This document shows, in pieces, positions 59,395 through 64,000 of a stretch of 64,000 nucleotides of DNA; position 1 is the first letter of the stretch, and every line of letters starts with the position of its first letter. Source of the DNA: Epiperipatus broadwayi (Eukaryota; Onychophora; Udeonychophora; Euonychophora; Peripatidae); contig JAQFVV010006273.1 of the NCBI GenBank assembly GCA_028023455.1, forward strand, positions 808,001-872,000, given 5' to 3'. Made by a program: the position numbers and the translations under genes. The notes under the pieces are model-generated. The model ran no database searches. It was not told where the DNA came from and saw only the letters and a program-made list of their open reading frames with translations.

Positions 59395-61126
59395 TAGTAC
59401 CAATAGTTGTTTTTTTCTTTTGCTGCCTCTTTTTGTTGTCTATTAAACGTTTTCTTGATGACAGCTAATGTAATAATCATTCTTCATGAGTTTGTTCTAT
59501 GTAAGCAATTTCATTTTTCCAAATCACTGGTTTCTGAACAAGCTTCCTTTGCTTTGTTCCATAGTGATAGTATAACTCCATGTTTAGTACTTTTGATATG
59601 ATTGGATGTATATGTCAAGTACTTGCCATTATGTGTTAGTTTTCTATACACTATTGTTTTACTTTGCCTTAAGGCAGACTTGTCAAGAACATCTAAGAAT
59701 GCTATTTTTTGTTCTCATTCTGATTCCATTGTAAATTTAATTAAAGAAGATATGTTGTTGATATGTGTCTAGAGTGACTGTAATTGTGCCTCACCTTCCA
59801 ACCCTATCATGAATATATCATCAATATAGCAAAGTCACACTTTAGGTGGACATGGAGTAGTAATGGTGGTTGTAGTTTCAAGTTCTTCATGTAAATATTG
59901 CTAAGCAAGTGACAGTAGTGATCACACATGATAATCCTTTGATTTTGTTAAGAATTCTGAGTTATTATTGAAAGTATGTTATAGTTATGCAGAACATTAA
60001 TAATTCCATTTGTTCTATCAATAGGTAGAATTGTTCTAGTTTGTAGATTGTTGTCATTATATACCATTTTTCTTACAATAGACAATGCTTCACCACATAA
60101 TATATTTGTAAAAAAACTTTTCATATCAAAGCTTACAAATCTGTTGACTCTTTCTGTTTCATGTCCTTGAATAATTCTATACAGTGCTTAGAATCCTTGA
60201 CAAAGGACTGTGTTTTGTATACCAATGGACTAAGAACTTCAAGAAATCTCAATATATTTTGATATGGTGAAATTCTAGCACTAAGTAATAGGCCTTAATG
60301 GAACATTGTTTTTATGGATTTTATGTAATCCATAAAGGTAAGGAATTTTGGTGAAATACAAAGTTAATTTCATTTTTTCTGAATCACTGAATATCTGTGA
60401 AGCTTCCAAAGTAATGGTTGTAACTTTACCTCTGTACTTGGAATTGGGTTTTTTGCTAATTTTTTTATTGGCCTGCTGTAAGAAGTACTTGTATTTTGTT
60501 ATTATAATCAGGTTTATCCATTTACAACTATAATGTTATTTTTTGATCAGGAAGAATGATTATAGATGTATCCTGTTTGAGATATTTAATAGCTTTCCTC
60601 TCATCACATGAAACTGTTTTCTATTTTCAATGTCCCTCAAGTATCCTTTTAGCTCTCAAGCATAAATCTGCTGCTTCTTCAAGAATAAATTCTTGGGTAA
60701 CTTTCTCAAAGGCAGCCATTATATTCAATAATGGGACAGCAGATGGATGGTGTAATGGAAAAGATCAAACTTTTTCCAAGAATAGATAATGCAGCATCAG
60801 TAAGGTATTTAAAATAAGATTTCTCACTGATGAAGCTGATAGATTGTTTGTTGCCGTATGACTTTTGACCTGCTCATGCAAATTTTACAAGCTTCTTCAT
60901 CTGACATTATTTTACCCTTCCAAGTACTTTACAATATGATATTTTCACCACTATATATTTAACATTTAATGATAGATGATGGGAATAACCCATCATATTA
61001 TTATATCTAATATACCATAATCACCAACCTTCAGGCAGCTATTGAGATGTAGAAATCTTAACATGTAAAATGTAAAAAAAAAAAAAATACTTGAAAAATA
61101 TTGTATGATAAGGTATAAAAGTGAGT

Positions 61127-61190
61127 AGGGGGTGGGTAGGTAGGTAGTTCAGTCAGTAGGTAGGTAGGGAGGGAAAAAGGGAGGTAATAA
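61127..61190. repeat. (TAGG)n / GGGA-type microsatellite
   Basis: GGTAGGTAGGTAG and AGTAGGTAGGTAGGGAGGG runs, imperfect tetranucleotide repeats. Confidence 0.85.
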
Positions 61191-61199
61191 TATTTAAAC

Positions 61200-64000
61200 A
61201 TATTATATATTATAAAAGTTATTAAAAATAATGAACTAATAAAATTATTTGTACATTCTGTTGATAAATGATTGTGGAACCATAGAAACATGCACAAAAA
61301 TATCTATAGTTTCTATTATTATTTGACATAATTTATTATGTACATAGCTTACTCTCTCCTCTGCTCACTAAAGTTATTGATTTAAGTTACAAATATAGAT
61401 GACAGAGTTTAAATTTTATTACTACTTTTAAATACTTTTATTTAAAGATATTCCATTTTTATTTCTACTAGTTATCAATAAATGTAAGTTCATTTGCAAA
61501 ATAATAAAAAAATCAGATAAAGTAAATATAAAGCTAGGTATGGGAATGATACAAAAATATAAATCATTATTACAAATGCAAAACATATATTTAGTTTTAA
61601 GAAATTTTTTTTTTTACTTGAAGGCAATATAGTTTTGCAGTAACAAATGTAGTCAATAATAAATAAACTTTTTATTCATTATTTGAAGTAGGTTATCATT
61701 GGTATTAAATCAATTTAAAAAGTGGTAGTTTACTTTTGAAAATGAATATCTATCTATACTCTAAAAATATGCTCAATTCTCTGCTTAAAAATAGTTGATA
61801 TAATTAAGCAAAATGGATGCTAAAATCAAATATAACACTATCAGTATCATTGTTCACCTTCCATTACCTTAATTTATTCTAACATCAAAAATTTAAGAGC
61901 TATATCAAAAAATAATGCCCTTACATATTAAGAAACAAATCAAGCAGACAAAATAAAAGCAATCACAATTTCTATTACTGAATTTAGTTTTAAATCCATT
62001 TCATATCAACTGACTATAAAGTGTATAATTCAGTAGCAGAAGAATAATAACTGAAATATGTAATGTTTCAACATTTTTCTTTAAAATAAAAGGATTTCAC
62101 AAAATGTCAAGAAATTTTTAGTTTTAAAACTACTACTTAAATATGTAACAATTTAGGAAACACTTTATTTTACCCAAATTTGGTAAATAAAAAAACACAA
62201 TGCCTTTACTTGACTGAGTTAAGTAAACATTAAAAATTTAGGCTAAAAAATTGATTATAACTGATTAGTAGATACTTTACACAGCCTTAATAAATAATAA
62301 TCGGCCTATATTTATTTTATAAACAGATGGAGTATAAAAAGAGTGTTAACTTTAGAATTATTAAAATTAATGATGCTTTTTACTTTCTTTTATAAACACA
62401 ATGTTTATAATTTATCATTTAAATTAATGAAAATATTCAGACTTCTCATGTCAAAATCTTGTATAAAAATAAAATAATCACGCCAACCATCTAATGATAA
62501 AGAAAGGTTGAGTTTTTATCAGCTACAAAAACTTTCCCTTAAGCTGTAGATATCTTTTAAGAAAAAAAAATGTAAAATTAGAAATTATATCTTGCAGCAA
62601 AAAAAAAAAACTTTATAGGTCTGGTTAATGATGGGTTATTGTGAGTGGGCTAATATTCTTTTTTTTTTTTAATTTTGTTTCTGGTCTAAGAAATATTTTC
62701 TTGGTAAACAATAACATACTAGAGAAACTAAAAATATTTTGCAAAACTACATGCATTTTAAACAAATTAAATAAAATGATAAATATAAAATGCTTTACAG
62801 AATATATTAATACACATATATGCAAGGCACATAGATATGCTATAGACTAAAAGGCAATTGCTTCAGGGACTGATTGATTGACAAAGGGTGATAGTGCTGC
62901 TGTATTATGTTAATGCAAATTTATTTTATCATTAAACATGCCAGATTCATCCACTCAGTATGTTTGAAAATCAGACAACTACTGCCTATTTGGTGTTCCA
63001 GGGAAACAGAGATGTTTAATGTTGGCTTATCTAGTACCAAAAAAGTCACAATAATTCTGTTTCTATATAGTTGATTTTTTTTTTCATATTTGCACTGTAA
63101 AAATTTAAAATGTTAAATTAATTTTTTTAAGAAGTTATATTGCAACATAGACAATGATTATATTAATAAAATACTTCCATCATTTTTTTCTTTTTTTCAA
63201 AACTTGATTCATTTTCATAATTGAATCATTAAAAAATCCACATAACACTCTGGTGATTGTAATTATTTTATATATATAGTCATTTTCAAAAGTCTGAAAA
63301 TTATACAAAAAACAAAGATCTAAGAAACAACTTGATAAATTAATAAATTATTATTATAATAATCTTTTTTTAAATATTTATTTACTTACAAGTTTTATCT
63401 TATAATATTAGATATATTTCCAGCTGACATAAAAATAATCAAAATTTTGAAAAGAAATAAGAAAAAATAATTAATTTATTAAGGTGAAATTTTAAATATA
63501 TATATGATATTTTCTCATTTTTTATTTAAATTTTTCTTTTATTTTAAAATATAAAATTGAATTGTATAGCTAAATATATATAAAGTAATATAATTTTTGC
63601 AATATGCTGTACTATTGAAATATACAGAATTTACAAATCATAAAGATTTTTAAGAAAAAATGGATGTGAATGAACAAAAGTAATTAACAATTGTGGGGTG
63701 TTTCTGGTAATGACTTACTAAAAACTAATATTGAAACTAGTGAAATGCATGTTTTTCAATGAAAGTTATACAAATAAAAGATTAAATAATAGAGATAAAA
63801 AAAAAGTAAAAGACATGCTTTCATTTATATTGCACTAAAAACAAAAAAAAAAAGTTTTTTCAATCAAAATTGGATTTTTTAGATTTAACATGAAATAAAA
63901 GCACGGGGGGGGGGTGCAGAATAGGAATTGATTAAACCTCAATTTTAAAATTCTATTCTAACTTAAAAATGATTCAAAAGTTTACAAACAAATATACCAA
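61200..64000. other. AT-rich region, no gene recognised
   Basis: Homopolymers and AT-rich drift. A G10 tract at 63905-63914 is bracketed by GCAC and GTGC. Open frames here are composition-driven (for example the frame at 62641-62850, with a poly-Phe start from a T-run). Confidence 0.4.

Larger units (their letters stand above)
57200..60960 (-). pseudogene. Penelope-like element with reverse transcriptase, split by a Tigger-like element
   Basis: Minus-strand peptides in Penelope order begin with SIIILPDQK / MDKPDYNNKI (about 60500-60600), then YGLHKIHK...PLRPI near 60290-60330. The catalytic box is YIDDIFMIG (59802-59828), followed by KIAFLDVL (about 59690-59715) and TIVYRKLTHNGKYLTYTSNH (about 59600-59660). 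The Tigger-like element (57940-59394) interrupts the element here. After it come DKLKKICSQYNIKATFQ (about 57870-57925) and a 3' region ending in AATAAAG on the coding strand (about 57205-57225). Between these parts only fragments of the GIY-YIG domain are readable. A decayed hammerhead-like motif lies at 57284-57326. Numerous stops disable it. Confidence 0.85.

Noticed and set aside
60820-60845. CTGATGA on the plus strand
   Set aside because: It is antisense to Penelope coding sequence and no GAAA segment or stems follow.
62641-62850. 69-codon open frame with poly-Phe start
   Set aside because: Produced by a T-run. No motif and no conserved neighbour.
1-64000. CRISPR arrays, bacterial operons, ribosomal RNA or prophage
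   Set aside because: No regularly spaced identical repeats with unique spacers and no prokaryotic gene arrangement. All recognisable proteins are metazoan transposon relics.

Overview
The window is a very AT-rich, CpG-depleted stretch of animal nuclear DNA. No intact gene was found, nor any exon I can assign to a host gene. Almost everything recognisable is a decayed transposable element: hAT-type DNA transposons with ZBED5/FAM200-like transposases, a mariner, a Tigger/pogo-like element, LINEs of at least three lineages, Penelope-like elements (PLEs) and several MITEs. This suite, with a eukaryotic tRNA-Gly relic, suggests an invertebrate metazoan with an AT-rich, CpG-depleted genome. I cannot name the species.

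Layout. 0.3-3.2 kb: a hAT transposase pseudogene split by a 1.19-kb MITE. 3.5-4.9 kb: a dispersed repeat running into a long palindrome. 5.7-7.0 kb: a purine-rich coiled-coil coding relic. 7.2-8.9 kb (minus): the 3' half of a jockey/CR1-like LINE with a pentanucleotide tail. 9.8-14.0 kb (plus): LINE-A copy 1, interrupted by a 1.4-kb repeat whose inverted sister lies at 15.2-16.8 kb and contains a tRNA-Gly(TCC) relic. 16.8-32.6 kb: mostly featureless, except a second copy of the 3.5-kb repeat, an unrecognised coding fragment near 19.2 kb, and two copies of an unusual short retroelement (22.5-23.0 and 28.9-29.4 kb). 32.6-33.6 kb: a mariner pseudogene. 33.9-36.7 kb: two PLE fragments arranged head to head. 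37.5 kb: a TTAA-flanked MITE. 39.4-39.9 kb: a tandem array. 40.6-41.7 kb: a second MITE of the first family. 42.1-50.3 kb (minus): LINE-B, split by a complete but dead hAT element (42.28-44.99 kb) and by a 950-bp CpG-richer insertion. 52.5-57.1 kb: LINE-A copy 2, with ORF1 zinc knuckles, endonuclease and reverse transcriptase. 57.2-61.0 kb (minus): a PLE split by a Tigger-like element. 61-64 kb: simple sequence only.

The most interesting item is the short retroelement at 28.9 kb. It is about 0.5 kb long, has 13-bp target-site duplications, and starts and ends with the same 60 bp, as if copied from a tandem-repeat RNA. It carries what reads as a complete type I hammerhead ribozyme fold (29252-29293) with a self-complementary stem III. 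The 22.5-kb copy is an inverted arrangement with its own 13-bp duplication and two mutated hammerheads. Together they look like an animal retrozyme family, and Penelope-type elements in the same window are a plausible source of its reverse transcriptase.
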